Shown: positions 34,283 through 44,742 of the stretch, one piece after another
Numbering within the stretch: position 1 is the first letter of the stretch
How the letters are laid out: every line of letters begins with the position of its first letter
NCBI RefSeq assembly: GCF_001578185.1
Contig: NZ_CP011008.1
Location: 3,810,001-3,874,000, forward strand
DNA from: Peribacillus simplex
GTDB taxonomy: Bacteria; Bacillota; Bacilli; Bacillales; DSM-1321
DNA length: 64,000 bases
Reading direction: 5' to 3'
Position numbers and translations under genes: made by a program
The notes under the pieces: generated by a model
What the model saw: the letters and a program-made list of their open reading frames with translations, nothing else
The model's database searches: none
What the model was told of the DNA's origin: nothing

Positions 34283-36637
34283 TTATTTAAATTCCACCAC
34301 CGTAACACCTGTTCCGCCTTCACCGGCTTCACCGAAGCGAATCCTTTTGACGGAGCGGTGATTTTTCAAGTATTCCTGAACACCGGACCGGAGAGCCCCC
34401 GTTCCTTTACCATGAATGATGGAGACACTCGAATAACCAGCCAAAAGAGCATCATCAACGTACTTTTCCACTCTTGATATTGCATTTTCAAAGCGTTCGC
34501 CACGCAGGTCGAGTTCCACGCTAACGTGATAATCCCGTCCCTTTATCGTGGTAAGCGGTTTTATTTCTTTTACTTTCGTTGCCTTGATGAATTCTAGGTC
34601 AGACTCCTTCACCTTCATCTTCATGATGCCGATCTGAACCTGCCATTCATTACTTGAGACCTTCTCGATTAAGTGACCTTTTTGACCAAAGCTTACGACC
34701 TTCACTTCATCTCCAGGCTTCAAGCTTTTATCCAGCGGCCTCGCCGCTTTATTTGATGTTTTTTTCAATTTTGGCGTCGCGTTTTCAAGCCGTTTTTTTG
34801 CATCGATCAGTTCATGCTCTTTAACATCGGCATGCTTTTCCAGACGGAGTTTACGCAAATCGGCAATAATCGCTTCCGCTTCTTTTTGGGCATTTTCAAC
34901 GATTGCCGCTGCCTCTTTTGCAGCCTTTTCGACCATGGCATCCCGTTCTTCATGATATTCACCAATTTGCTTTTGAAGGTCTTTATGAAGAACTTCAGCC
35001 TGTTTCAGGTGATCCGCTGCTTCCCGTTCCTCTTCTTCAGCCTTCTTGCGGCTGTCTTCAAGGGAGGCTATCATATTCTCAACTTTATTCGTATCCTCAC
35101 CAATATGGCTGCGGGCGCTGCTTATCACGCTTTCTTCCAAACCAAGGCGCTTGGAAATTTCAAATGCATTACTCCGTCCCGGTACACCGATCAAAAGTTT
35201 ATAGGTAGGACTTAAGGTTTCCACATTAAATTCTACGCTTGCATTAATGACGCCTTCCCGATCATATCCGTACGCTTTTAATTCTGGGTAATGTGTCGTT
35301 GCAATCACACGTGCTCCGCGCTTATACACTTCATCCAAAATGGAAATGGCTAAAGCGGCACCTTCCTGAGGGTCGGTTCCCGCACCAAGCTCATCGAATA
35401 AAACAAGGCTGTCATAATCGACATTCTTTAGGATATCGACAATATTGACCATATGCGAAGAGAATGTACTTAAGCTTTGTTCAATCGACTGTTCGTCGCC
35501 AATATCGGCATAAACAGAGGAAAACACAGCCGTTTCGGAACCATCCAGCGCAGGGATTTGCAGACCGGACTGGGCCATTAAGGTACAGAGGCCAATTGTT
35601 TTCAGTGTAACCGTTTTACCTCCTGTATTGGGTCCAGTGATGACGATTGTCGTAAATTCATCACCAAGGAAAATGTCATTTGCCACGACAACATCACTCG
35701 GAATGAGCGGATGTTTCGCTTTGAATAATTTCACGCGTCCCTCATTATTCAGAATCGGTTTGGATCCTTTTATCGCTTTTGCATACTTTGCCTTGGCGAC
35801 AAGGAAATCAATTTGTGCAAGCACTTTGACATTATGAAGCAATTCTGGGGTGAACGCACCGACTTTTTCCGATAATTCGACCAATATCCGTTCTATTTCC
35901 TGTGTTTCCTTCACTCGGGTTTCCTGCAGGACATTATTCAGTTGAACGATAGCTTGCGGTTCAATGAACAGCGTCTGCCCAGATGAGGATTGATCATGAA
36001 TGATCCCTCCATACACACTGCGGTATTCCTGTTTTACCGGGATCACAAAACGGTCATTCCTGATGGTGATGATGGCATCCGATAACATTTTTGATGCGTT
36101 GGAAGAACGGATCATGCTTTCTAGTTTTTCCCTGACACGGCTTTCGTTCGTCCGAATCTGGTTCCTTAGGGTACGAAGCTTATCGCTGGCAGAATCCATC
36201 ACTTCGCCATGTTCACTTACTGCATACGTAATTTCCTGTTGCAAATCAATCAATGGATGAAGGGAATCGATATATTCCGCTAAAAGCGGAACATCAATTT
36301 CCTGCTCTGCGAGTTCATCGAAGAAACGGCTGAGGATCCTGCCGGCACGAATCGTACTTGCAAGTTCCATCAATTCCATCGGCGAGAGCATCCCGCCAAT
36401 CTGTGCCCTTTTTGCATGTGGACGGATATCAAAAATCCCGCCCAACGGCAAGTTACCTTTCAGCCGGACGATCTTGGCTGACTCATCTGTTTCTTCCTGC
36501 CATCTCGACACCTCTTCAAAATCAGTGGAAGGCATCAATTGCTGTGCCTTCTCTTTTCCTATGGAAGAGGATGCGTGTGAGATTAATTGTTCTTTTATTT
36601 TATGAAATTCCAATGTCTTTAAAGCTTTATTATGCAT
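34283..36637 (-). CDS. mutS2: MutS2 (Smr-domain MutS homologue)
   Basis: A 784-residue DNA/ribosome-associated ATPase. It lacks the mismatch-recognition domain of MutS. The ATPase domain has Walker [14 protein letters not shown] (near residues 332-344), [19 protein letters not shown], Walker [20 protein letters not shown] and the ATTHYPELK switch. A long charged coiled coil (about 510-620) and a KOW-like region follow. The C-terminal Smr nuclease domain shows [11 protein letters not shown] and [12 protein letters not shown]. MutS2 limits recombination in some species and rescues collided ribosomes in B. subtilis. Confidence 0.96.
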   Translation of the reverse strand: MHNKALKTLEFHKIKEQLISHASSSIGKEKAQQLMPSTDFEEVSRWQEETDESAKIVRLKGNLPLGGIFDIRPHAKRAQIGGMLSPMELMELASTIRAGRILSRFFDELAEQEIDVPLLAEYIDSLHPLIDLQQEITYAVSEHGEVMDSASDKLRTLRNQIRTNESRVREKLESMIRSSNASKMLSDAIITIRNDRFVIPVKQEYRSVYGGIIHDQSSSGQTLFIEPQAIVQLNNVLQETRVKETQEIERILVELSEKVGAFTPELLHNVKVLAQIDFLVAKAKYAKAIKGSKPILNNEGRVKLFKAKHPLIPSDVVVANDIFLGDEFTTIVITGPNTGGKTVTLKTIGLCTLMAQSGLQIPALDGSETAVFSSVYADIGDEQSIEQSLSTFSSHMVNIVDILKNVDYDSLVLFDELGAGTDPQEGAALAISILDEVYKRGARVIATTHYPELKAYGYDREGVINASVEFNVETLSPTYKLLIGVPGRSNAFEISKRLGLEESVISSARSHIGEDTNKVENMIASLEDSRKKAEEEEREAADHLKQAEVLHKDLQKQIGEYHEERDAMVEKAAKEAAAIVENAQKEAEAIIADLRKLRLEKHADVKEHELIDAKKRLENATPKLKKTSNKAARPLDKSLKPGDEVKVVSFGQKGHLIEKVSSNEWQVQIGIMKMKVKESDLEFIKATKVKEIKPLTTIKGRDYHVSVELDLRGERFENAISRVEKYVDDALLAGYSSVSIIHGKGTGALRSGVQEYLKNHRSVKRIRFGEAGEGGTGVTVVEFK

Positions 36638-36672
36638 GGAGTTAAAGCTCCTCCTTATTTATGGGCAAATAG

Positions 36673-38391
36673 TTAATCATTTCTCTTTAAAAACGCTAAT
36701 AATCCATCCTTATCCCTTGCATTAAGGACCGTTGATTCTTTAATCCAGCCCTTTTTCGCCGCCGAGACTCCAACAGGCATATGTTCAAGCATATCGATGC
36801 TGTGGGCATCGGTATTGATTACGATCGGAACGCCTGCTTCCTGTGCCTTGCGGAGATGGGGTGGCGCCAAATCCAATCGGTTCGGATTCGCATTCAATTC
36901 CAATGCGGTATTCGTCTCGCGTGCCAGTTCGATCAGCATCTCCATATCAACATCATATCCGGTGCGTCTGCCGATAATCCTTCCCGTTGGGTGGGCGATG
37001 ATATCGACATGCGGATTATTCAGAGCCGTTTTTAAGCGCTCCATGATCGTTTCCCTAGGCTGTGAAAAGCTTGAGTGAATCGATGCGATCACCAAATCCA
37101 GCTCCGCAAGCAGTTCATCGTCATAATCAAGTGTCCCATCAGGGAGTATATCCATTTCAATCCCTGAAAGAACGGTAAAGTCATCATATTTTTCATTCAG
37201 TTCATGGATGATTCGTTTTTGTTCACGTAAACGCTCCACGGTCAAGCCATTCGCCACTTTCAAATATTGCGAATGATCGGTGATGGCCATATAGCGATAA
37301 CCTTTTGCACGGCATGCTTCAATCATTTCTTCAATCGTATGAGCCCCATCACTCCATGTGGTATGCATGTGCAGGTCACCTTGTATGGCCTCTATAGATA
37401 TGAGAGGTTCCTTAGCATCATATTGCTCCACTTCCGTTCCGTCTTCACGCAGCTCTGGGGGAATGAATGGAAGGCCAAAATGATTATAAAATTGTTCTTC
37501 CGTTTCAAACGTCAATACATCACCGGTTTCAACCACCTCCACACCATATTCGCTGATTTTCTCTCCGCGATCTTTAGCCAGCTGGCGCATCCGCACATTG
37601 TGATCTTTCGAACCGGTAAAATGATGGAGTGTCGTGATGAATTCCTTATCCTTCACAATTCGGAAATCGACAGAAATATCATATTCATAATCAAGCACGA
37701 CCGATACTTTTGTATCACCGGCTGCAATCACTTGTTTTATGCCCGTTAAAGCAAGCAGTTGATTCTTGACTTCATCGGGATGATCTGTCGAGATGATGAA
37801 ATCGAGGTCCTTGATCGTTTCCCTCATACGCCGGATGCTGCCGGCTCTGGATGATCGTATGATGCCTTCCATGTTCGCTAGGGCCGTTTCAATAACATCC
37901 GCAATCGGCCTCATGAAGGCAAGGGGCAGCCGTTCAGGCCTTGAACCTGCCTCGGCAATTGCAGACAGGATCTTCTCTTCCGTTTTTTTGCCGAAACCGG
38001 CAAGCGCCGCGACCCTGCCCTCTTCACAGGCGATTTTAAGGTCATTCACATCATTGACATGCAGCTCTTTATGAAGTTTGGCAATTTTCTTCCCACCCAA
38101 ACCCTGAAGCTGCAAGAGCGGAATCAACCCTTTCGGCACCTGCTCCTGCAGCTCTTCAAGTACGGTCGATTTCCCCTCATTTATATACTCTTCGATGACA
38201 GATGCCGTTCCTTTCCCGATTCCATTTAAAGCGGTAAAGTCTTCGATAGCCGTAAGGCTCCGATCATCCGTTTCCAAGGCGCCTGCTGCCTTTCGGAAAG
38301 CTGAAACCTTGAACGGGTTCTCTCCTTTTAATTCCATATATATTGCGATTTTTTCTAATAATTTAATGATATCTTTTTTATTAATTGTCAT
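36673..38391 (-). CDS. polX: DNA polymerase/3'-5' exonuclease PolX
   Basis: A 572-residue family X polymerase fused to a PHP exonuclease, for gap-filling in base excision repair. N-terminal helix-hairpin-helix motifs (FTALNGIGKGTASVIEEYI; LQGLGGKKIAKLHKEL). The palm contains GSIRRMRETIKDLDFIIST with the metal-binding Asp pair. The C-terminal PHP domain (about residues 335-570) has metal motifs GDLHMHTTWSDGAHT, AITDHSQ, SGIEMDIL, DIIAHPTGR and NTDAHS. It begins 211 bases after cvpA behind a terminator, 36 bases before mutS2. Confidence 0.96.
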   Translation of the reverse strand: MTINKKDIIKLLEKIAIYMELKGENPFKVSAFRKAAGALETDDRSLTAIEDFTALNGIGKGTASVIEEYINEGKSTVLEELQEQVPKGLIPLLQLQGLGGKKIAKLHKELHVNDVNDLKIACEEGRVAALAGFGKKTEEKILSAIAEAGSRPERLPLAFMRPIADVIETALANMEGIIRSSRAGSIRRMRETIKDLDFIISTDHPDEVKNQLLALTGIKQVIAAGDTKVSVVLDYEYDISVDFRIVKDKEFITTLHHFTGSKDHNVRMRQLAKDRGEKISEYGVEVVETGDVLTFETEEQFYNHFGLPFIPPELREDGTEVEQYDAKEPLISIEAIQGDLHMHTTWSDGAHTIEEMIEACRAKGYRYMAITDHSQYLKVANGLTVERLREQKRIIHELNEKYDDFTVLSGIEMDILPDGTLDYDDELLAELDLVIASIHSSFSQPRETIMERLKTALNNPHVDIIAHPTGRIIGRRTGYDVDMEMLIELARETNTALELNANPNRLDLAPPHLRKAQEAGVPIVINTDAHSIDMLEHMPVGVSAAKKGWIKESTVLNARDKDGLLAFLKRND

Positions 38392-38527
38392 TTAATTCAC
38401 CGCCGAAAAAATTAGTAGGGTGTCCCATGTTTACTTTCTTAAAGATACCTTTCTTGGAGGTAAAGTACAAGCAGTCCGATTCTTAACTTTCGAACCAAAT
38501 TGGAGGGAGATAACATTCAAATACATA

Positions 38528-38590
38528 AAAAGGGGCCTCCCCCGTTCAAAGTATAGGAATCTAGGACTTTGAGAAAGGGAGGCAGGCCCT
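38528..38590 (-). terminator. Terminator of zapA-cvpA
   Basis: Long stem: GGGCCTCCC with GGGAGGC-AGGCCC, and CAAAGT with ACTTTG inside, 15 bases past the cvpA stop. Confidence 0.78.
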
Positions 38591-38602
38591 CGTATATTGA
38601 CA

Positions 38603-39148
38603 TTAAGATTGTTTTAATTCATTAAACCAAAGGTCTTTCACTTGCTCGGACAGGAACGGCGTGTGTTTCACGATCGTTTCTGCCAGAAAAGATTCCGTTA
38701 ATGGTTTCTGGATGGAATCCATTGGCAGCATGGCAGCTATATATAATATAATAAACATGATAAGATAGACTTCGAGAAAACCCAATATCCCTCCACCCCA
38801 GCGATTCAGCTGTTTTAAAATCGGAAGATGGGTAATGAAATTGAGCATAGATCCTATCATTTGCCAAAGAATCTTGGCAGCAAAGAAAATGATCGCAAAG
38901 GCAATCGCATTGTAATAAGCCGTTTCAAGCCCGACTGTATCGAAAAACATATTAAGGGTCGAGGAATCACTCATCGTTGGAAACGGGATCCACAATTTCA
39001 AATTGGGAGCAAGATCTCCGTAAAATACATATGCGACGATGAAGGCTACTATAAACCCTGTCATATGAACCATTTGTAAAATGAAGCCACGCTTTAAACC
39101 GATTAATAAACCGATTAAAAGAATGGCCAGAATTGCTAAATCAAGCAT
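38603..39148 (-). CDS. CvpA family membrane protein (YshB)
   Basis: A 181-residue protein with four hydrophobic segments (about residues 3-20, 25-45, 78-98 and 118-143), matching the CvpA fold. The segment MLDLAILAILLIGLLIGLKR at the N-terminus and NRWGGGILGFLEVYLIMFII in the middle are typical. The family is linked to colicin V production in E. coli and has no settled role in Bacillus. It begins 4 bases after the zapA stop, so it is translated with zapA. Confidence 0.9.
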   Translation of the reverse strand: MLDLAILAILLIGLLIGLKRGFILQMVHMTGFIVAFIVAYVFYGDLAPNLKLWIPFPTMSDSSTLNMFFDTVGLETAYYNAIAFAIIFFAAKILWQMIGSMLNFITHLPILKQLNRWGGGILGFLEVYLIMFIILYIAAMLPMDSIQKPLTESFLAETIVKHTPFLSEQVKDLWFNELKQS

Positions 39149-39152
39149 GTAC

Positions 39153-39413
39153 TCAGTCCTTCTCTCTCTTTAATTCCAGTTGAAGCTGGTCTAGTTCATC
39201 TTTTAATTTAATATATTCGTGGATGGTATTCACGGCCGTTAGTACCGCTAGCTTGCTTGTATCCAAATATGGATTTTTCATCCTGATCTCTCTCATTTTT
39301 TCGTCAACCATCGAAGCGACCAGGCGCATATGACTTGCGCTTTCTGTACCGACGATTGTGTATGGTTGACCGTATATATCAACTGTTGTTTTATTTCGTT
39401 TATCGTCTGACAA
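39153..39413 (-). CDS. zapA: Cell division protein ZapA
   Basis: An 86-residue FtsZ-bundling protein. The N-terminal globular part [40 protein letters not shown] and [20 protein letters not shown] is followed by a C-terminal coiled coil ([17 protein letters not shown]). Length is typical for Bacillus ZapA. Divergent to rnhC with a 172-base gap holding both promoters. Confidence 0.95.
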   Translation of the reverse strand: MSDDKRNKTTVDIYGQPYTIVGTESASHMRLVASMVDEKMREIRMKNPYLDTSKLAVLTAVNTIHEYIKLKDELDQLQLELKREKD

Positions 39414-39585
39414 AATGATGCCCCCAATCTAAACAATCCTAATTCTATCATATCATGAAGTTTTTCGTCACGAAAGATAGTACAGCGTCATTTCTCGCAT
39501 AAAAACTGCAATAATTTGTCAGATGAAAACGACTCTAGGATGAAAATTACCTGAAAAATAAAATGATGTTAGGAGTTTACCCATT

Positions 39586-40545
39586 ATGTCCCATGTTGTT
39601 TTACTTATCAGCCCTGAACAAATAAAGGTGATGAAGTCCCATTATTCTTCATCCTTAGCCGCCAAACTGCCGCCAGGGAGCATCTTTTCCGCCAAACCGC
39701 CGTTATGTACGGTGACCGCCTATAAATCCGGCAAAGTACTCTTTCAAGGTAAGAATGCCGAAATAGAAGCGGTAAAATGGCAACAAGGTACCACCGCTGC
39801 GGCTCCAAAGAAAAAAACGGCATCATCCTCATCAGTCAACGTCCATCGATATTCACCACCTGCAAATATCGGAACCATGTCAGTGATTGGTTCCGATGAA
39901 GTAGGAACAGGAGATTATTTCGGTCCCATCACCGTTGTAGCCGTATATGCAAAAAAGGAGCAACTCGCCCTATTGAAGGAACTTGGTGTCCAGGATTCCA
40001 AAAACCTGAAAGATCCACAGATTATCGAAATTGCCAAACAGATTAAGGATGTGGTGCCATTCAGTCTGCTCACATGCGACAACCCGAAATATAATACGCT
40101 GCAGGCAAAGGGAATGTCACAAGGAAAAATGAAGGCCCTCCTCCATAACCAAGCAATCAAGCATCTCATGCAAAAAATGCACCCGGAACAGGCGGAAGCG
40201 GTCCTTATTGATCAATTCGCTCAACCAGATGTATTTTTCAATTACCTAAAAGGCCAAGAACTATTTCAAGCTAATGCCACCTATTTATGCACAAAAGCGG
40301 AAGGCATACACCTAGGAGTGGCAGCCGCTTCCATCCTGGCCCGATATGCATTCGTCAAACGCTTTGATTTGCTGAGTGAAAAAGCCGGATTCAAAATCCC
40401 TAAAGGTGCCGGCTTTGCAGTCGATGAAGCAGCTGCAAGATTGATTCATGAAAAAGGAATCGATTCATTGAACGAATTCACGAAAATCCACTTCGCCAAT
40501 ACAGAAAAAGCGAAGCGATTATATCAACAAAAATATCATAAATAA
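39586..40545 (+). CDS. rnhC: Ribonuclease HIII
   Basis: A 319-residue RNase H type 2 enzyme that removes RNA from RNA-DNA hybrids. The N-terminal extension (DUF3378, about residues 1-80) carries the TBP-like substrate-binding fold. The catalytic domain has VIGSDEVGTGDYFGPITVVA (first Asp-Glu pair), QDSKNLKDPQI, VLIDQFAQPDVFFNYL and the late AAASILARYAFVKRF. Length is normal. It is the only rightward gene of this block. Confidence 0.96.
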   Translation: MSHVVLLISPEQIKVMKSHYSSSLAAKLPPGSIFSAKPPLCTVTAYKSGKVLFQGKNAEIEAVKWQQGTTAAAPKKKTASSSSVNVHRYSPPANIGTMSVIGSDEVGTGDYFGPITVVAVYAKKEQLALLKELGVQDSKNLKDPQIIEIAKQIKDVVPFSLLTCDNPKYNTLQAKGMSQGKMKALLHNQAIKHLMQKMHPEQAEAVLIDQFAQPDVFFNYLKGQELFQANATYLCTKAEGIHLGVAAASILARYAFVKRFDLLSEKAGFKIPKGAGFAVDEAAARLIHEKGIDSLNEFTKIHFANTEKAKRLYQQKYHK

Positions 40546-40581
40546 GGGAACAGCCGCTTTTTTTATTGATGAAAAACACGT

Positions 40582-40874
40582 TTTACTCGTAAATTCACAT
40601 GTCTTACTCGTGAATTTACACCATTTACTCGTGAGTTCACACGCTTTACTCGTGAATTTACACCATTTACTCGTGATTCACACGCTTTACTCGTGAGTTC
40701 ACACGCTTTACTCGTGAATTCGCATGCTTTACTCGTGAATTTACACCATTTACTCGTGAGTTCACACGCTTTACTCGTGAATTCACACCATTTACTCGTG
40801 AATTCACACGCTTTACTCGTGAATTTACACCATTTACTCGTGAGTTCACACGCTTTACTCGTGAGTTCATAAAA
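40582..40874. repeat. Tandem repeat, 14 units of 21 bp
   Basis: Units of 21 bp begin TTTACTCGTGA, continue with a variable RTTYAC and end in either ACGC or ACCA. Thirteen units are 21 bp and the fifth is 20 bp, so the total is 293 bp. The two unit types alternate over much of the array. Between convergent rnhC and pheT; no spacers, so not CRISPR. On the minus strand one frame reads a seven-residue repeat (VNSRVKR), broken by the short unit. Confidence 0.92.
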
Positions 40875-40910
40875 AGACAGCTTCCCAAGATTCAGGGAGC
40901 TGTCTTTTTG
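40871..40910 (-). terminator. Terminator of pheST
   Basis: AAAAAGACAGCT...AGCTGTCTTTTT stem directly after the pheT stop; adjoins the tandem repeat. Confidence 0.85.
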
Positions 40911-40913
40911 GTT

Positions 40914-43328
40914 TTATCCTCTAAGTTCTGCGCCAGCTTTTTCTTTAACGGCTTCAAGCACTTTTTCATGTGCTTTTGTAATATCTTCGTCCGTTAGCGT
41001 CCGTTCCGGGTCGAAGTATTTCAGTGAGTAGGCAATGGATTTCTTGCCTTCCTCCATTCTTTCACCTTCGTATAAGTCGAAGATGCTTACTTCTTTCAGC
41101 AGTTTGCCACCGGCTTCTTCAATAATATTCTGAATGTCCCCGGCTTTCGTAGCTTGATCCACAACGAGCGCGATATCGCGTGTAGTTGATGGATAGCGCG
41201 GAATGGTTTGGTATGCAATCGGCGCGACTTCGGCTTCGGCCAATGCTTTTAAGGAAAGTTCGAAAATGTATGTTTCTTTAATATCCAAGTCTTTTTGGAC
41301 AGTTGGGTGCACTTGGCCGATAAAGCCAATCACATCACCATTCAACAGTACTTCTGCTGTCCGTCCTGGATGCATGTCGTTAATTTCCGCTTGGCGATAA
41401 CTGATTTGATCAGCTAATCCCAGTGTATCGAATAATGCTTCGATCACGCCTTTGGCTACAAAGAAATCCACTGGTTTTTTTTCACCTTGCCATAGATGCG
41501 ATTCCCATAGGCCAGTGATGGCTCCTGCAATATGTTCTTTTTCTTCAGGCAGTTCTTGTTCGTCCTGCTTAAAGAATACCGAACCGATTTCATACAGTGC
41601 CAGTGAATCAATTTGGCGGGCATTGTTATATTTCACGACTTCCAGCAATTGAGGTACGATGCTCAAACGCAATTGGCTTCGTTCTTCACTCATCGGCATT
41701 GCTAAACGAATGGATTCTCTTGCTTCCAATGCGAATTGGGACGCTTTTTCCTGGCTTGTAAGTGAATAGGTCACCGCTTGATAAAGGCCTGCGCCTTCAA
41801 GGGTACGACGTGCTTTCCGCCGTTTAATTTGATAGTCAGTCAATTGGCCTGGAGTAGCAGAACCGATCGGCAGCGTAGCTGGAATGTTATCATATCCGTA
41901 TAAACGTGCAGCCTCTTCAACTAAATCAGCTTCAATTGTAATATCGCCACGGCGCGTAGGGACAGTGATTGTGAACGTTTCATTGTCAAGTTCCACGCCG
42001 AATTGCAGGCGTTTGAAGATCGACTCCACTTCAGTTACGCTCATGCTTGTTCCAAGAAGTGTGTTGATTTTTTCCAGTGTGATGCTAATGACCGCTGGTT
42101 CCATTGTCAATTCGTCAACTTCAGCCGTTCCTTGTAAGACTGTTCCGCCAGCATATTGTGCAATCAACTGTGCGGCACGTTCTCCAGCTTCACGAACACG
42201 GGCCGGATCGACGCCTTTTTCAAAACGGGCACTTGCTTCACTGCGCAAGCCGTGGTCTTTTGAAGCTTTACGAACTACTGTACCTGCAAAATATGCACTT
42301 TCAATAATGATGTTCGTTGTATCATTTTTCACTTCGGAATCCGCTCCGCCCATCACACCAGCAATCGCAACAGGCTCGCTGCCATTTGTGATCACTAAAT
42401 GGTCAGGCGTCAAAGTCCGTTCCGCTTCATCCAATGTTACGATTTTTTCAGCATCCTTCGCTCTGCGGATGACGATTTCCTTTGAACCAAAGCGGTCATA
42501 ATCAAAGGCATGTAGCGGTTGACCATATTCAAGTAAAATGTAGTTCGTGATATCGACCACATTATTATGAGGTCGGATACCTGCAGACATTAACCGAGTC
42601 TGCATCCAAAGTGGTGAGGGTCCGACCTTAACATCTTTGATGATTTTAGCAATGTATATCGGGTTATCTTCTTTCGCTTCCACTTTGACACTGATATTAT
42701 CAGATGCTTTTTCAGCTGCCTCTTCTTTCTCGACAACCGGCCATTTCACTTCCCGGCCTAGGATGGCACCCACTTCGTATGCAACACCAAGCATACTCAA
42801 TGCGTCAGAACGATTTGGAGTCAGCCCAAGTTCCAGCACTTCATCACTTAAACCAAGTTCTTCCAATGCATCTTTCCCTACTTCCACATCATTAGGGAAG
42901 ACGAAGATACCTGTTGCATAGTCCTTTGACACAAGCTTGGATTCGAAGCCCAATTCTTGAAGCGAGCAAATCATCCCGTGCGATTCTTCTCCGCGAAGTT
43001 TCGCTTTTTTGATTTTGAAATTACCTGGAAGGACTGCGCCAACGGTAGCGACTGCGACTTTTTGGCCTTTATCGACATTCGGTGCTCCACAGATGATCTG
43101 GACGGGGTTTTCGGCACCGATATCAACTTGGCATTTATTCAATTTATCCGCATTTGGATGCTGTTCACGTTCAATGACATGCCCGATGACGACTCCTTTA
43201 AGCCCTTCACTCTTTTTTTCTACCCCTTCAACCTCAATGCCGCTTTTCGTGATTTTGTCAGCTAGTTCCGTCGCATTGATGCCTGAAAGGTCAACATAAT
43301 CTTGTAACCATTTATATGACACAAACAT
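40914..43328 (-). CDS. pheT: Phenylalanyl-tRNA synthetase beta subunit
   Basis: An 804-residue subunit of the alpha2-beta2 enzyme. N-terminal EMAP/tRNA-binding domain (about residues 40-150; [20 protein letters not shown], ...[20 protein letters not shown]). The B3/4 editing domain (about 210-390) includes [19 protein letters not shown] and [10 protein letters not shown]. The B5 domain and catalytic-like core follow. The C-terminal FDX anticodon-binding domain (about 710-800) has [15 protein letters not shown] and [20 protein letters not shown] 43328 follows AAGGAGG. It starts 28 bases after pheS. Confidence 0.97.
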   Translation of the reverse strand: MFVSYKWLQDYVDLSGINATELADKITKSGIEVEGVEKKSEGLKGVVIGHVIEREQHPNADKLNKCQVDIGAENPVQIICGAPNVDKGQKVAVATVGAVLPGNFKIKKAKLRGEESHGMICSLQELGFESKLVSKDYATGIFVFPNDVEVGKDALEELGLSDEVLELGLTPNRSDALSMLGVAYEVGAILGREVKWPVVEKEEAAEKASDNISVKVEAKEDNPIYIAKIIKDVKVGPSPLWMQTRLMSAGIRPHNNVVDITNYILLEYGQPLHAFDYDRFGSKEIVIRRAKDAEKIVTLDEAERTLTPDHLVITNGSEPVAIAGVMGGADSEVKNDTTNIIIESAYFAGTVVRKASKDHGLRSEASARFEKGVDPARVREAGERAAQLIAQYAGGTVLQGTAEVDELTMEPAVISITLEKINTLLGTSMSVTEVESIFKRLQFGVELDNETFTITVPTRRGDITIEADLVEEAARLYGYDNIPATLPIGSATPGQLTDYQIKRRKARRTLEGAGLYQAVTYSLTSQEKASQFALEARESIRLAMPMSEERSQLRLSIVPQLLEVVKYNNARQIDSLALYEIGSVFFKQDEQELPEEKEHIAGAITGLWESHLWQGEKKPVDFFVAKGVIEALFDTLGLADQISYRQAEINDMHPGRTAEVLLNGDVIGFIGQVHPTVQKDLDIKETYIFELSLKALAEAEVAPIAYQTIPRYPSTTRDIALVVDQATKAGDIQNIIEEAGGKLLKEVSIFDLYEGERMEEGKKSIAYSLKYFDPERTLTDEDITKAHEKVLEAVKEKAGAELRG

Positions 43329-43356
43329 GGTAGGTCCTCCTTTTTAAAATAAAAAT

Positions 43357-44400
43357 TTATGCTTCGTGATGGTTGAATTGTTTTAAGAATCGGACATCAT
43401 TCGTATAGAAGTGACGAATATCATCCACACCGTATTTCAACATGGCAATCCGTTCCACGCCAATTCCAAATGCGAATCCCGAGTATTTCTTGGAATCGAA
43501 GCCAGCCATTTCAAGGACGTTCGGATGAACGATCCCGCCGCCAAGCACTTCGATCCAGCCTGTTTGTTTACAAACGCTGCAGCCTTTACCACCACAGATT
43601 TTACAAGAAATATCCACTTCGACAGAAGGCTCCGTAAATGGGAAGAAACTTGGACGAAGTCGGATTTCACGGTCTTGCCCAAATACTTTTTTCGCAAATA
43701 CATCAAGCGTCCCTTTCAGGTCGCTCATGCTGATGTTCTCATCGATGACCAAGCCCTCAATTTGCTGGAATTGATGGGAGTGTGTCGCATCATCGTTATC
43801 ACGGCGATATACTTTTCCTGGGCAGATGATTTTAACAGGACCTTGACCTTTATGTTTTTCCATCGTTCTAGCTTGAACAGGTGAAGTGTGCGTACGCATC
43901 AGGATTTCATCCGTGATATAGAATGAGTCCTGCATATCACGTGCCGGATGGCTTTTTGGCAAGTTAAGTGCCTCGAAGTTGTAGTAGTCGCTTTCAACTT
44001 CGGGACCTTCTGCAACGGTATAACCCATTCCGATGAATAAGTCTTCGATTTCTTCCACGACACGTGTTAATGGGTGAAGATTCCCCTTGTTAACCGGACG
44101 TCCTGGGAGTGTGACGTCAATCGTTTCAGTTGCCAGCTTTGCATTGATTGCCGCAGTTTCAAGTGCTTTTTGTTTCTCCTCGATCTTTGTTGCAATCGCT
44201 TCCCGAACATCATTGGCTAGTGCCCCAATCTTCGGACGTTCTTCGGCTGATAATTTACCCATGCCGCGCAATACCTCAGTGATTGGCCCTTTTTTCCCTA
44301 AATAAGCAACACGGACTTCATTCAGTTCTTTTAATTCGGAAGCGGCGGCAACTTTTTGCAACGCTTCTTCCTGCAGTTCTAGTAAACGTTCCTGCATCAT
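43357..44400 (-). CDS. pheS: Phenylalanyl-tRNA synthetase alpha subunit
   Basis: A class II catalytic subunit of about 347 residues. The start lies at ATG 44400 or the next ATG 44397; AGGAGG upstream serves either. N-terminal coiled coil (about residues 1-90, [20 protein letters not shown]). Class II motifs: [50 protein letters not shown] (motif 2) and [17 protein letters not shown] (motif 3). [13 protein letters not shown] cluster precedes motif 3, as in other Bacillus PheS. Confidence 0.97.
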   Translation of the reverse strand: MMQERLLELQEEALQKVAAASELKELNEVRVAYLGKKGPITEVLRGMGKLSAEERPKIGALANDVREAIATKIEEKQKALETAAINAKLATETIDVTLPGRPVNKGNLHPLTRVVEEIEDLFIGMGYTVAEGPEVESDYYNFEALNLPKSHPARDMQDSFYITDEILMRTHTSPVQARTMEKHKGQGPVKIICPGKVYRRDNDDATHSHQFQQIEGLVIDENISMSDLKGTLDVFAKKVFGQDREIRLRPSFFPFTEPSVEVDISCKICGGKGCSVCKQTGWIEVLGGGIVHPNVLEMAGFDSKKYSGFAFGIGVERIAMLKYGVDDIRHFYTNDVRFLKQFNHHEA

Positions 44401-44438
44401 GTCTTCCTCCTTTATTTTCCTGTTGTAAAAATGAACAC

Positions 44439-44700
44439 AAAAAAAACCCAATCCCTAAAGGGACGAGGTCTATGTATCGCGGTACCACCCTTATTAGTGC
44501 ACGAACAAATAAACTTCTGCACTCACTTCATTAAAAATAACGGCTCTTCACCGGAACATTTTTCGGACAATATGTCTTCCCAATGCCAACTCGAAAGGTG
44601 AATTCCCTTAAGGTGCCATAAAAATGCTTTCAGTCAAGGCATTTTTTCCCTGGATATGGATAACTTAAGCTACTACTCTTTGTCATCGTTGTTTCAATAT
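44439..44700 (-). promoter_or_regulatory. T-box leader of pheST, phenylalanine (UUC) specifier
   Basis: T-box core AGGGTGGTACCGCG (44491-44478), then a terminator hairpin GTCCCTTTAGGGAT with a long T run (about 44440-44472). The specifier loop GGAATTCACC gives TTC at 44602-44600, in the same context as the CTC of the ilvB leader. Uncharged tRNA-Phe should allow read-through. Confidence 0.93.
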
Positions 44701-44713
44701 AAAATTCTGTTTT

Positions 44714-44742
44714 ATTATATTATAATTCCACGGCCGTTTCAA
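44714..44742 (-). promoter_or_regulatory. Sigma-A promoter of pheST
   Basis: Minus strand TTGAAA (44742-44737), 17-bp spacer, TATAAT (44719-44714). The -35 box overlaps the last codons of the methyltransferase gene upstream. Confidence 0.82.

Noticed and set aside
40582-40874. CRISPR array
   Set aside because: Units are contiguous with no unique spacers and no cas genes are nearby.
40667-40888. Minus-strand frame encoding a 7-residue repeat (NSRVKRV type)
   Set aside because: It is the translation of the 21-bp tandem repeat, starts at the edge of the pheT terminator hairpin, has no ribosome site and stops where one repeat unit loses a base.
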